A stretch of 55,035 nt of DNA from JBCCQH01 sp039024435 (GTDB lineage Bacteria; Bacteroidota; Bacteroidia; J057; JADKCL01): assembly GCA_039024435.1 (NCBI GenBank), contig JBCCQH010000042.1:1-55035 (forward strand), written 5' to 3'. A program made the translations under genes and the position numbers. This document shows positions 35,867-45,215 of the stretch, one piece after another; positions within the stretch are counted from its first letter, which is position 1; every line of letters begins with the position of its first letter. The notes beneath the pieces were generated by a model that saw only the letters and a program-made list of their open reading frames with translations, was not told where the DNA came from and made no database searches.

Positions 35867-38500
35867 ATGAAGGACGACACCACCGAGTATCGCGGCTATC
35901 CCATGCCGCACATCGACAACTTTCTCCAAGAAGATGTCTCCCGCCTCCGGGAATCACTGACCGGGATCGACGGCGATATCCAGACCCTCAACGACGGATT
36001 GGCACAACACAAAACCAACGTTGACGCCCAGCTCGAGCAACAGCAGACTTCCCTGCAAGCCAATATCGACGACCAGAAAACCGCGCTGGAAGCCGAACTG
36101 GCCACCACCCGGGAAGAAATCGCGCGCTTGCAGGAAACCCTGATCGGAACCGTCAGCATCGAGGGCCCCTCTGCTCCCTTCCAGGGCCAGCGAAACCTGG
36201 CGTACCGGGTCGACATCGAGGGGGCCATCGGCTACGAATGGTCCGCCGAGGGCCTTCACATCCAAGGCCAAGAAGACGCCCTCGAAATCGTCACCTCAGA
36301 AGTCCTCGACCAAATCGGCGCGACCTACACCGTCTCCCTCTGGATCAAAGCGCGGGCGCTGACCGGCACGATGGACCTGATCGGAAAATCCGGCGCCGCC
36401 CTCCGCTTGGCCCTGACCGCCGAGGGCAGCTTGGTCCACACCTTTCGGCAGGGCAATCCCGAAGAAGTGATCACCCTGCAAAGCCCCCCCGGCCAGGTCA
36501 AAACCAATACCTGGCACCACGTCGCGGTGACCAGCGACGGCGATAAAGTGCAGCTCTTCCGGGACGGAAAACTGGTCGGAGAAGCAAACAGCCGCGGTCC
36601 CCTGGCCACCCCCGGCAACCTATTCATCGGGAAGCAAGCCGGCTCGGCTCCGGAACGCCATTTCATCGGAGCGATGGGCCGCCTGCGCGTGTACAACCAA
36701 ACCCTCAGCCCCGCCAAACTGCGGTTCCTGCTCCGCCAGGAACGGCCCGCGGGCTTCTCCCCCGGCCCGGATTCCAGCCTCTTGCTGTACCTGCCCCTGC
36801 ACGAGCGAGAGAACAACCGCTACTCCGATTACTCTCTCTACCGCCGCAGCATCGAGCGCCGCGGCAATCTCAACTTGGAAAACGATTCGGTCATGGCCCA
36901 GGCTGCCTATTTTGATGGCGGAAGTGACTGCTTGGTTCTTGACCAGGTCGCCGAACTCGATGCCGCGGCCCTCCACTACACGGCCATGGTCTGGGTCAGG
37001 CCCCACACCAGTGCCTCCGGCATCCGCAGCGTCCTGGGGACCAGCGGACGCAGCTACCTCCTGAAACTGGACGGCGACAACTACAAGATCCGCCACGAAT
37101 TCCGCACCGCTAGCGACAGTTCAGCTTCCATCCCGGAGGCCGACTTCCCAAACATGCGGGACGGAAATTGGCACCACATCGCGATCTGGAACGATGGGCA
37201 GGAAGCCCGGACCTACCTGAACGGAACCGTGGTCAGCCAGGCCCCGGTCACCGAGCTCACGGTAACCCCCGGACGCCTGGTCATCGGCTGTGACCCCCTG
37301 TCCGTGACCTACGACCAGGAGGACTTTTACGGTCACATGGCCCAATTGCGCCTCTACAACCGCGCACTCCCCGAAAGCGAGCTCCGGGAAATCATGGCCG
37401 ACGACTACGCGGCGACCCATCCCCCCGCTCCCCAACTCCACCTGCCGCTGGACGGAAGGCAAAATCCGGGAAATCTGGACACCGCCTCCCACCAACATAC
37501 CACGCGCATCCGGGGCCTCGCGGCCACGGTTGAGGATGAGCAAATGGGACCGGTGCTGCAAATGAATTACGACCCCAGTCCGCAGAGCATTGTCGCCACC
37601 GCCTCAGCGCAGGGCGAAGCGGCCACCCTTTCCGTCAATGTATTGCTGCCGGGCAACCTGAACCTGCGCAAGACCCGTACTCTGCCTTTGCGTACGCCCA
37701 GTGCCCCCCGTTCGGAAATCCTCCGCTACACCGGACAAATTGTTTCCTGGACCGTCCCCCCTGAGGTCAGGGAGCTCACCATCGAAGCCTCCGGCGGCCA
37801 GGGCGGGCACGGAGCCTATAATATGGTTCCTAAAATTCCCGGAGGAAAAGGCGCCCGGATGAAGGGCACGTTTTCCGTGGAGCCGGGCGAAGAACTGCTC
37901 GTCCTCGTCGGGGAGCAGGGCCACGGACTCAACAATACTTACGGCCACGGGGTCGGGGGCGGCGGCGGCGGAACCTTTGTCGTCCGGGTAGATCCCCAGG
38001 GTCCGCACCGAATGAATGTCGGAGACCGGCAATACATTCGCCCCCTGATTGTTGCCGGCGGGGGCGGGGGCGGAGGCCAGGATCGCTACGGCCAAACGTC
38101 ACCCGCCGGAGTGGGCCAAACCGGCGAGGAAGGCCAGGGCTTCGACAATATAGCCGGCGGCAAAAATGGCCAGGGAGGTTCCCCAGGTACCTACTGCGGC
38201 GGAGGTGCGGGACTGATCGGGGACGGAGGTGTCGATTATGCAAATCCTTCGCGCAGTTTCCTCAACGGGGGGGGGCCGGGTAGTGGGAGGCACCACGCCC
38301 GGCAAGTTGGGGGATTTGGTGGCGGGGGGGGAGCCGGTCTGCTTCCGGGCGGCGGGGGCGGCTACTCCGGGGGCAGTGTTTTCGGATCGTGGAATTCTTC
38401 CGGTCGGGCAGGCGGCGGCGGCTCCTACAACGCCGGCACCGATCAAGTAAACGAAGCCGGCGTCAACGAAGGCAATGGCAAAGTCATCCTCCGGTACTGA
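35867..38500 (+). CDS. Fibre protein with two LamG domains and a glycine-rich tip (fibre 2)
   Basis: An 877-residue protein. Residues about 19-95 are a coiled coil (QTLNDGLAQHKTNVDAQLEQ and on), fit for trimer formation. LamG domain 1 spans about 104-290 (YTVSLWIKA, NTWHHVAVTSDGDKVQLFRD) and LamG 2 about 302-515 (YTAMVWVRP, NWHHIAIWNDGQEARTYLNG); a partial third LamG-like piece follows. From about 618 to the end is a Gly-rich domain (LTIEASGGQGGHG, then several runs of four to six Gly) like those in ALK and phage adhesin tips, where poly-Gly helices pack as a lattice and loops bind receptors. This is the best candidate for the host- or surface-recognition fibre. It lies first after the internal promoter. 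Confidence 0.8.
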   Translation: MKDDTTEYRGYPMPHIDNFLQEDVSRLRESLTGIDGDIQTLNDGLAQHKTNVDAQLEQQQTSLQANIDDQKTALEAELATTREEIARLQETLIGTVSIEGPSAPFQGQRNLAYRVDIEGAIGYEWSAEGLHIQGQEDALEIVTSEVLDQIGATYTVSLWIKARALTGTMDLIGKSGAALRLALTAEGSLVHTFRQGNPEEVITLQSPPGQVKTNTWHHVAVTSDGDKVQLFRDGKLVGEANSRGPLATPGNLFIGKQAGSAPERHFIGAMGRLRVYNQTLSPAKLRFLLRQERPAGFSPGPDSSLLLYLPLHERENNRYSDYSLYRRSIERRGNLNLENDSVMAQAAYFDGGSDCLVLDQVAELDAAALHYTAMVWVRPHTSASGIRSVLGTSGRSYLLKLDGDNYKIRHEFRTASDSSASIPEADFPNMRDGNWHHIAIWNDGQEARTYLNGTVVSQAPVTELTVTPGRLVIGCDPLSVTYDQEDFYGHMAQLRLYNRALPESELREIMADDYAATHPPAPQLHLPLDGRQNPGNLDTASHQHTTRIRGLAATVEDEQMGPVLQMNYDPSPQSIVATASAQGEAATLSVNVLLPGNLNLRKTRTLPLRTPSAPRSEILRYTGQIVSWTVPPEVRELTIEASGGQGGHGAYNMVPKIPGGKGARMKGTFSVEPGEELLVLVGEQGHGLNNTYGHGVGGGGGGTFVVRVDPQGPHRMNVGDRQYIRPLIVAGGGGGGGQDRYGQTSPAGVGQTGEEGQGFDNIAGGKNGQGGSPGTYCGGGAGLIGDGGVDYANPSRSFLNGGGPGSGRHHARQVGGFGGGGGAGLLPGGGGGYSGGSVFGSWNSSGRAGGGGSYNAGTDQVNEAGVNEGNGKVILRY

Positions 38501-38525
38501 TCCTCCATCCCAAAACATCCTCACC

Positions 38526-39101
38526 ATGTACGCCATCATCGACAAGAAAACAAAAGTGGTGCTCGCCGAGCACCCGGCTTCCCCAGAACAGGAACTCCAG
38601 GGCACCGAAGTCCATCCCGGATTCGATCCGGAAACCATGCGCCTCATCAAATACGACGGCCCGCGGCTGCCGGAGCATTACAAAATCAGCCGCAGCGGAG
38701 TGGTCACTGCGCTCAGCCTGGAAGAGCGCGCGGCGAAGAATCTGGTGCAGTTTGACCGGAACTTCTCCCAAAAGATCGACCTCGACTCCGAACTCGAGCT
38801 TTCGGTGGAACTCCAAGCCATCCGCAAAGCCCTCGCACTGAACCTCATCACCACCGAAATGGAATGCCGGATGGCGCTGGACATGCTCCTCAAGGACCAG
38901 GGCGAGGCGATTCAGCAACGCTACACCCCCGGCTACGAGGCCAAAATCATGAAGGGCTGCATCGAATGGCTCATGGACGGACGGCCTTCCGACGACAAGC
39001 GCGAAGCCGATTACCAGGAAATGAAAGCCGGCATCGCCGCGATCAAGGCCCCCTACGCCGAAACCAAGGCCGCCATCCGCCAACTTCTCGAAAACCAATA
39101 A
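38526..39101 (+). CDS. Fibre accessory protein 2
   Basis: I chose the ATG at 38526, giving 191 residues (MYAIIDKKTKVVLAEH). An earlier start at 38475 lies inside the Gly-rich end of the fibre gene. The protein lacks the 27-residue repeats of accessory 1 but shares its first residues and its C-terminal domain (QRYTPGYEAKIMKGCIEW at about 130-147, then a charged helix to 188). The N-terminal 75 residues could hold the fibre-specific part. It probably folds, caps or attaches the fibre encoded just upstream. It lies 3 bases before gpJ. Confidence 0.65.
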   Translation: MYAIIDKKTKVVLAEHPASPEQELQGTEVHPGFDPETMRLIKYDGPRLPEHYKISRSGVVTALSLEERAAKNLVQFDRNFSQKIDLDSELELSVELQAIRKALALNLITTEMECRMALDMLLKDQGEAIQQRYTPGYEAKIMKGCIEWLMDGRPSDDKREADYQEMKAGIAAIKAPYAETKAAIRQLLENQ

Positions 39102-39104
39102 GCC

Positions 39105-39980
39105 ATGGAGCCGGAAGAATTCAACATCAGTGCCCTCCCGGAACCCACCATCGTGGAAGAGGTGAGCTTTGAGGCCTTGTTCGAAGACCGCAAGGCGCGC
39201 ATGGTGGAGCAAGACGAACGCTACGCCGCCGCCCTGGCCCTGGAATCGGAGCCACTCACCATCGACTTTCAGGTGAGTGCCTACCGCGAGTACATCCTCC
39301 GGCAACGCATCAACCTCGCGGCGCAAGCCCGGCTCCTCGCCAAGGCCACCGGCGCCGACCTGGACCACCTGGGCGATTTCTACGGTCTGCCCCGCAAACC
39401 CAATGAAACCGATCCCACCTACCGGCGGCGCATCCGGGAGCGCATCCAGGGTTCCAGCACCGCCGGCAGCCGGGCGCACTACCGCACCCGCGCCAACGAA
39501 GCCGACCCCGCCGCCATCCGCGACATTGCCGTGGACAGCCCGCAGGGCGGACTCGTACGCATTTCCATCCAACCGCAATACCCCGACGATCCCGACCTCG
39601 ATGTCGCCCAGTTTGAGCGCGACCTCGTGGCCCGGGTCGCGGCCCACGTCAACCACGAAGCGATCAAGATGCTCACCGACACCGTCCAGGTCCAACTCGC
39701 GGAGAAGGTCCCGGTCGCGGTCCGGGCGGACATCCGCCTGAATCCCACCACACCGCGGGTCGTCGTGGAGGAGATCGGGCAGTCCTTCCGCCAAAAGTGG
39801 GGTCAGATGGCGGCATTGGGCTGGGACGTAACTCCGAGTTGGGTCCTCAGCCAGTTGCACCGAGCGGGGGTCTACGAGGTCAATCTGCACGCGCCGAGTA
39901 GCGTCGCCCCCATTTCCCCGAACCAAACTGCGCACCTCTCCGCGCTGGAACTGAACTTGCTGGAAGGGAGCGCCCAGTGA
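39105..39980 (+). CDS. Baseplate J-like protein (P2 gpJ)
   Basis: This 291-residue protein belongs to the baseplate J family, which forms the baseplate wedge and links hub to fibres. Typical features are LTIDFQVSAYREYILRQRIN (about 50-70), ATGADLDHLGDFYGLPRK (about 80-97, the family's 'AxGxxLDxLAxxxGxxR' region), and YRRRIRERIQG, with the beta-rich GLVRISIQP segment after it. The stop overlaps the GTG start of the next gene. Order J then I is conserved with P2-type phages. Confidence 0.9.
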   Translation: MEPEEFNISALPEPTIVEEVSFEALFEDRKARMVEQDERYAAALALESEPLTIDFQVSAYREYILRQRINLAAQARLLAKATGADLDHLGDFYGLPRKPNETDPTYRRRIRERIQGSSTAGSRAHYRTRANEADPAAIRDIAVDSPQGGLVRISIQPQYPDDPDLDVAQFERDLVARVAAHVNHEAIKMLTDTVQVQLAEKVPVAVRADIRLNPTTPRVVVEEIGQSFRQKWGQMAALGWDVTPSWVLSQLHRAGVYEVNLHAPSSVAPISPNQTAHLSALELNLLEGSAQ

Positions 39981-41161
39981 AGTCGCTCCTCCCCCCGAAT
40001 GCCACGCGGTTCCAGCGCGACCTGGAACGGGTCAATGCCTTTCGCTTCGATGCGGACCGGGCGATCAACTCCCTGATCAATCTGAAAAGTGATCCGCCGG
40101 AAGCTTTCCTTTACTGGCTGATCTGGGAGTACGGGCTGGATGAAATCCTGCCCTACATCGCAGATCCCCGGCGGCTCATCGCGGACGGCCTGCAGTGGCA
40201 ACGCTTGCGGGGCACGCCCCAAAGTCTGCGCATTGCGCTGGGCTGGATCGGGGTGGACCTGCACCGGATCGAGGAGGAGCCCCCTGGCGCGGCCTTCTTT
40301 CAGTACCAACTGGAACTGGACGGTATCCTTCACCGGACCGAACGGGGTCCGAGCTTCAATCTGTGTGAACTTTCGGCCCCGATCCGGGCCCGGCTGGCTC
40401 GGATTTACAACCGGGAGCACGACCTGCGGCCGCTGATTCTTTCCAAAGACAGCTTCGGGGCTTACCTCTCCGACTATTCGGGGGTGCGGCACGCCGGAGT
40501 CCGGCTTTCGTTTGGGCGGCGCTTTGCTTCCCGGACCGAAGCAAAGGATGCGGCGGTGGCTGGGGTGCGCATCCGGCGCCGGTCCACCTCCGCCCGGTTC
40601 CCCTGGGTCCCCAAGCTCGGGGCGATGCGCATCGAAGACCGGGCGGTGCTGAATCACCGATTGGCCCACGGCCGGCTGGTGCAGATCGGCTACGCCCACC
40701 GCGACGGGCACCCGATGGGAACGACGCGGCGGGACTGGTTTGCCGATTGGGGCCAGCGCTCCTGGCGCGAGGGGGCACCGGGCATTCCGCGGCGGCTCTA
40801 CACCCGGGGCGTTTGCCGCTCCCTCAATTATGCCCCGCCGGTGATCGGACGGGTGCGCCGGCCCCACCGCACGGTGGAGGTCGAGTACCGGGCCGAACCG
40901 CAAGGCGGCAACCGAGCGCCCGGACAACCGGCAGTGCTCACCCCCGAACTGGCCCACCGCCGTCAGATGCTGATTCACTACGTGCATCCCGACGGCTTGC
41001 CGCTGGCGACGACGCGGCGGGATTGGTACGCTGGCTGGCAAGCGCGTCCCTGGCGGACCGGCGTCCCGGAGGTACCCCTCCGGACCCACCAACGGCGCCA
41101 CGCCCGTGCATTCGCCTACGGCGGCCCCCCCAACATCGCGAGCTACGCTACCCGAACCTGA
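39977..41161 (+). CDS. Phage tail protein I-like baseplate protein (P2 gpI) with repeated tail
   Basis: The start is GTG at 39977, overlapping the gpJ stop by 4 bases. Residues 1-100 have the gpI pattern LLPPNATRFQRDLE, FLYWLIWEYGLDEILPY, and GTPQSLRIALGWIGV. At 394 residues it is roughly twice the usual length. The extra C-terminal part contains two related blocks, about 228-285 and 326-385, each with a HxDGxPxxTTRRDW motif and nearby Trp-rich segments. These could be fibre-docking or carbohydrate-contact modules. Function of the N-terminal part: baseplate assembly between J and the fibre. Confidence 0.85.
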   Translation: MKSLLPPNATRFQRDLERVNAFRFDADRAINSLINLKSDPPEAFLYWLIWEYGLDEILPYIADPRRLIADGLQWQRLRGTPQSLRIALGWIGVDLHRIEEEPPGAAFFQYQLELDGILHRTERGPSFNLCELSAPIRARLARIYNREHDLRPLILSKDSFGAYLSDYSGVRHAGVRLSFGRRFASRTEAKDAAVAGVRIRRRSTSARFPWVPKLGAMRIEDRAVLNHRLAHGRLVQIGYAHRDGHPMGTTRRDWFADWGQRSWREGAPGIPRRLYTRGVCRSLNYAPPVIGRVRRPHRTVEVEYRAEPQGGNRAPGQPAVLTPELAHRRQMLIHYVHPDGLPLATTRRDWYAGWQARPWRTGVPEVPLRTHQRRHARAFAYGGPPNIASYATRT

Positions 41162-41212
41162 CCGATAACCGATACGAATTTTTGCACTCATCACGCATAA
41201 GAGCATAACATT

Positions 41213-41695
41213 ATGGCGATATTGACCAAATCCGGACGCACTGCCATGGCCAAAGCCATCGCAGATCAGCCTGTCTTCATGGGCTGGGGAAAAGGGGATC
41301 CCAACTGGGACAGTCCCCCTCCCGATGAATCCGTCAATGCCACCGGCCTGATCGATCCGGTGGGCTACCGCAAAGCCACCTCGGTGGCCTACTGCGTACC
41401 CGATCCCGATGGGGAAATCTCCATTCCTTCCGGGCGCTTTCGGGAAGTCAATGAACTGACCCACCACCTCTACTTCCGCTTTGTGTACGACTTCGAGGAC
41501 GGACTTTCCGAATCCATCCGGGAGGTCGCCATCTTCATCGGCACCGAGCCGAAAAGCGATCTGCCGCCCGGTCAATTCTACTTCTCCCCCGAGCAGATCG
41601 ACAATCCCGGGATGCTGCTGTTGCTGGAACACCGGGAACGCATCCTGCGGGAAGTGGGCGTGCGGGAGACATTCGAATTCGTGGTCACCTTTTAA
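41213..41695 (+). CDS. Tail-collar fibre N-terminal domain protein
   Basis: A 160-residue protein starting MAILTKSGRTAMAKAIADQP, then FMGWGKGDPNWD. This is the signature of the N-terminal, baseplate-attaching domain of P2/Mu-type tail-collar fibres (gpH-like). The protein ends after this domain, with no shaft or tip. It may serve as an adaptor for the LamG fibres encoded upstream. Position after gpI matches gpH in P2. Confidence 0.8.
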   Translation: MAILTKSGRTAMAKAIADQPVFMGWGKGDPNWDSPPPDESVNATGLIDPVGYRKATSVAYCVPDPDGEISIPSGRFREVNELTHHLYFRFVYDFEDGLSESIREVAIFIGTEPKSDLPPGQFYFSPEQIDNPGMLLLLEHRERILREVGVRETFEFVVTF

Positions 41696-41706
41696 CGCCA
41701 GCAGCC

Positions 41707-43617
41707 ATGTTCGACGACTATTACAATCGATTTGACGCGCAGAAAGGCTACCAAAAGATCCTGTTCCGACCGGGGCGGGGGCTGCAAAGCGCGGAGCTGA
41801 ACGAGTTGCAAGATCAGGTGATCGCGCAGAACCGCGGCCTGTCCGACAGCATCATGAAGGACGGGGATGTCATCTCCGGCGGCGAATTGATCATCGATCC
41901 GGATACGGGCGCGACCACGATTCCGGCATCCGCCGTCTATATCCAGGGCTACGTCCGGCAGATGGAAGAAGCCACCCTGACCATTCCCCTGGACCGGGTG
42001 CTCTACCTTGGCATCTGGCTGGAAGAAGGTGAGGTCACCGAACGGGAAGACCCCGACCTGCGCGATCCGGCTACGGGCACCCGCAATTTCCAGGAACCGG
42101 GCGCCGCGCGCTGGAAGGCCTCCTGCCGGTGGGGCTACCGGGACCAGGGTACGGAGCCCGAGGGATTCTATCCGGTTTTTCGGATCGACAATGGGGTCCA
42201 CATCCGCAAGGTGCCGCCGCCGGATCTCAATTCCATCGCGGTCGCCATCGCGCGCTACGATGTCGATTCCAAGGGCGGGGACTACGTCGTCCGCGGCATG
42301 GAGGTCATCTGGCAGGGCATCGTCGGCGGAAGTCAGACCTTCAGCATTACCGAAGGCATGGTCCACGTGCGGGGCTTTTCCATTTCCTTCAATACCGCCA
42401 TCCGCCGGTCATTCCCCGATGATCCGGACACCCAGCCAATCATCTCCGAACAGCACACTTTCCAGGGCGATGCCGACGGTGCGATGCGGATCGACCTGTC
42501 GTATATCCCGGTGGCCGACATTCAAGAGATCAACGTCGCCAAACTGGACCAAGCCATCCTCAACCGGGGCACCGCCGGCGGCCGGGATCTCCTCCCCAAT
42601 GTTTCGGTCGCCCGGGTACTGGCGGTGAAACAGGGCACCACGATCTACACAAAAGATACCGACTACCGGATCGACGGCCGCGACATCGATTGGGGACTCG
42701 GGGGCGATGAACCCAACTCGGGGGAGTCGTACGAAATCGAATACGAATACCGCACCAACGTCCCGCCCATCGATCCGGACCACCGGGGCTTCACGGTGCG
42801 CGACCTCTCCGAGGGCAGCATCATCCTGGTGGATTACCGCTGGAAAATGCCCCGCATCGACACGATCACCCTCGACCAGACGGGGCTGATTCAGCGCATC
42901 GCTGGTATTTCCTCACCGTTCCGCCCGGCCCGGCCGACCATTCCCGCCGGCCAGTTTGTCCTGGCGGAGGTCCACCAATCCTGGTGGGACGACTCGCCGC
43001 CGCGCATCGTCAACAACATGGTGCGCACGGTGTCGATGGACGAGCTCACCCGGATGCGCCAGCAAATCGCGGACCTCTACGACCTGGTCGCCATCGAACG
43101 GCTCAAAACGGATGCCAATGCCACCGAACCCGGGACGAAGAAGGGTGTGTTTGTGGACCCCTTTTTCGACGACGACCTCCGCGACCAAGGGCTGGAACAG
43201 ACGGCGCTGATCATGGACGGGGAGCTGACGCTGCCGATTGCCGAGGAAATCATCGACCTGGAAGGGGTGGACGAGGCGATCACCCTGGAATACGAACTGG
43301 ACTCGCTGCTGAGTCAACCGATGCGCACCGGAAGCATGAAAATCAATCCTTACATGGCCTTTGAGCCGGTGCCCCCCAAGGTCCGGCTTTCCCCCCAGGT
43401 CGACAACTGGACGGTCACCCAAAACCAGTGGCGGGGGGGCGTGGATCCGCGGCGCTGGCGCAATACCCGGGTCGTGGTCACCCGCGTCCGCCGCCAGGAA
43501 GCGCAATTTCTGCGGCCGCGCCGGGTCCGATTTACCATTCGGGGCTTCGGCCCGGAAGAAACCTTGGACCGCATCCTTTTTGATGGAATCGAGATCTACA
43601 AGCAAGAATCATCATGA
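41707..43617 (+). CDS. DUF4815 phage baseplate/fibre protein
   Basis: This 636-residue protein opens with YYNRFDAQKGYQKILFRPGR and GLQSAELNELQ, the DUF4815 signature found in phage and prophage tail regions. The rest is beta-rich with acidic segments (SGGELIIDPDTGATTIPASA). It ends just before the family's usual C-terminal part, which here is a separate gene overlapping by ATGA. The family's job is not established; its location among baseplate genes points to a baseplate periphery or fibre-attachment component. Confidence 0.85.
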   Translation: MFDDYYNRFDAQKGYQKILFRPGRGLQSAELNELQDQVIAQNRGLSDSIMKDGDVISGGELIIDPDTGATTIPASAVYIQGYVRQMEEATLTIPLDRVLYLGIWLEEGEVTEREDPDLRDPATGTRNFQEPGAARWKASCRWGYRDQGTEPEGFYPVFRIDNGVHIRKVPPPDLNSIAVAIARYDVDSKGGDYVVRGMEVIWQGIVGGSQTFSITEGMVHVRGFSISFNTAIRRSFPDDPDTQPIISEQHTFQGDADGAMRIDLSYIPVADIQEINVAKLDQAILNRGTAGGRDLLPNVSVARVLAVKQGTTIYTKDTDYRIDGRDIDWGLGGDEPNSGESYEIEYEYRTNVPPIDPDHRGFTVRDLSEGSIILVDYRWKMPRIDTITLDQTGLIQRIAGISSPFRPARPTIPAGQFVLAEVHQSWWDDSPPRIVNNMVRTVSMDELTRMRQQIADLYDLVAIERLKTDANATEPGTKKGVFVDPFFDDDLRDQGLEQTALIMDGELTLPIAEEIIDLEGVDEAITLEYELDSLLSQPMRTGSMKINPYMAFEPVPPKVRLSPQVDNWTVTQNQWRGGVDPRRWRNTRVVVTRVRRQEAQFLRPRRVRFTIRGFGPEETLDRILFDGIEIYKQESS

Positions 43618-44825
43618 AAGCTGATCAAAATGGCGTCCTCCACGGCGAATTTCAAGTGCCCCCGAACATCCCCGCCGGGACAAAACTGGTGGAGTTCCGG
43701 GGAGAGGTGGAATCCCGGGCGCAAAGCACCTACACGGGCCGGGGCGAAATCCGCATCCAGGAATTGCGGCGGGTGGTCTTCGTCAATCCGCGGCGCTCTG
43801 ACCCGCTGGCGCAGACCTTTACCCTGAACCAGGCCCGGCAACTCGCCGGGGTCGACCTGTGGTTTACCAAGCGGGGCACGTCCCAGGTGCGGCTGCAAAT
43901 CCGCGAAACCGAGGTGGGCATCCCCAACCAGACCATCCTCGCCGAGGCGGTGCTCTTTCCGGAGGACATCCTGCTGGAGGGGAACCCGACCCGATTCCGC
44001 TTTGATCCGGTGTTTGTGGAGGCAGGCCGCGAATACGCGATCGTGGTCCTCACCGACGATGCCATCCACGAGGTCCACATCGCGGAAGTGGGCGATTGGG
44101 ACAAAACCCGCGGCTGGGTCACGGGACAGCCCTATCAAGTCGGCGTCCTGCTGTCTTCCAGCAATGCGGTCACCTGGACTCCCCACCAAAATGCCGACCT
44201 GACGTTTCGGCTTTACGGCGCGGAATTTTCACCCCACGAGCGGGAAGTGGATCTGGGCAAATACACCCTGCAAGCCGCCACCGACCTGATCGTCCTGGCG
44301 GCGGTCCACCGGACCAGCAGCAATACCAATGTCCGCTTCCGCATCTCCGGTACAGTGGACAACCGGGACTTTGTCTACGAACTCCAGGACAACCAATTGC
44401 TGAATCTGCCCCAGCAGATCGACGGGGAGGTGCAAGTAACGGCGATCCTCACCGGAGAAGACGCTTTCAGTCCTTTCCTGTTTCCCGGCGCGCAACTGGC
44501 CAAGGGCACGCTGGCTTCCACCGGAGACTACATCTCCCGGCTGATTCCCTGCGAAGCGGGCGACAAGCTCACCGCGACCTTTGACGCGATCATTCCCGCG
44601 GGGGCGACCGTCCGGGTGCAGGTCCAGAACGGCCAAGCCAACGAGGACACCGCCAACTGGCCAGCCATCACGGTCCAGGCCAGTGAGGTACTGGGCGATG
44701 GCTGGACCGAATACCGCTTCGTCCACGGTTCGCTCGCTTCCCACCACACCCGGGTCCGCCTGGTGCTGGAGGGGCGGACGGACGCCCGGCCCCGGGTACG
44801 CAATCTCCGGGTGGTCACGACTTAA
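43614..44825 (+). CDS. Probable C-terminal partner of the DUF4815 protein
   Basis: A 403-residue beta-rich protein. DPLAQTFTLNQARQLAGVDLWFT (about 62-84) and VRLQIRETEVGIPNQTILAE resemble the C-terminal part of longer DUF4815-associated phage proteins. The start overlaps the previous stop by 4 bases, so the pair may be a split version of one polypeptide. Two jelly-roll-like modules seem likely, the second (about 285-400) resembling carbohydrate-binding sandwiches (DYISRLIPCEAGDKLTATFD). Confidence 0.65.
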   Translation: MKADQNGVLHGEFQVPPNIPAGTKLVEFRGEVESRAQSTYTGRGEIRIQELRRVVFVNPRRSDPLAQTFTLNQARQLAGVDLWFTKRGTSQVRLQIRETEVGIPNQTILAEAVLFPEDILLEGNPTRFRFDPVFVEAGREYAIVVLTDDAIHEVHIAEVGDWDKTRGWVTGQPYQVGVLLSSSNAVTWTPHQNADLTFRLYGAEFSPHEREVDLGKYTLQAATDLIVLAAVHRTSSNTNVRFRISGTVDNRDFVYELQDNQLLNLPQQIDGEVQVTAILTGEDAFSPFLFPGAQLAKGTLASTGDYISRLIPCEAGDKLTATFDAIIPAGATVRVQVQNGQANEDTANWPAITVQASEVLGDGWTEYRFVHGSLASHHTRVRLVLEGRTDARPRVRNLRVVTT

Positions 44826-44834
44826 TCCTGCGCC

Positions 44835-45197
44835 ATGGAAACCTACCAGGGAATGCACCACGCAAGCGGGAACCGAATCCGCGGGGAAGCCCACCTGCAA
44901 CAATCGATCCGGGACATCATCATGACGCCCATCGGATCGCGGGTGATGCGCCGGGACTACGGCTGCGGCTTGTTCTACCTGCTCGATCAGCCGATCAACG
45001 GCCCACTGATCGGCATGATCCAGGCGCAAATCATCAATGCCCTGATCCGCTTTGAACCGCGGGTCATCTTCTCGCAGGTCCAGGTCCTCTCGGCGCAGCC
45101 GGGAGAACTGGTCCTCAGCCTCAAGGGCAATTGGCGCGAAACCGGCCAGCCGGTGCTCCTCGCCAATCTCCCCATCGATACTTCTTCTTCACTCTGA
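44835..45197 (+). CDS. gp25/gpW-like baseplate wedge protein
   Basis: A 120-residue protein with the family signature LQQSIRDIIMTPIGSRVMRR, then DYGCGLFYLLDQPIN and ALIRFEPRVIF. gp25-like proteins sit at the base of the sheath and start its polymerisation in all contractile systems. Length and motifs are normal. It directly precedes the sheath gene. Confidence 0.95.
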   Translation: METYQGMHHASGNRIRGEAHLQQSIRDIIMTPIGSRVMRRDYGCGLFYLLDQPINGPLIGMIQAQIINALIRFEPRVIFSQVQVLSAQPGELVLSLKGNWRETGQPVLLANLPIDTSSSL

Positions 45198-45215
45198 AAT
45201 CCATAATTCCTGAAC

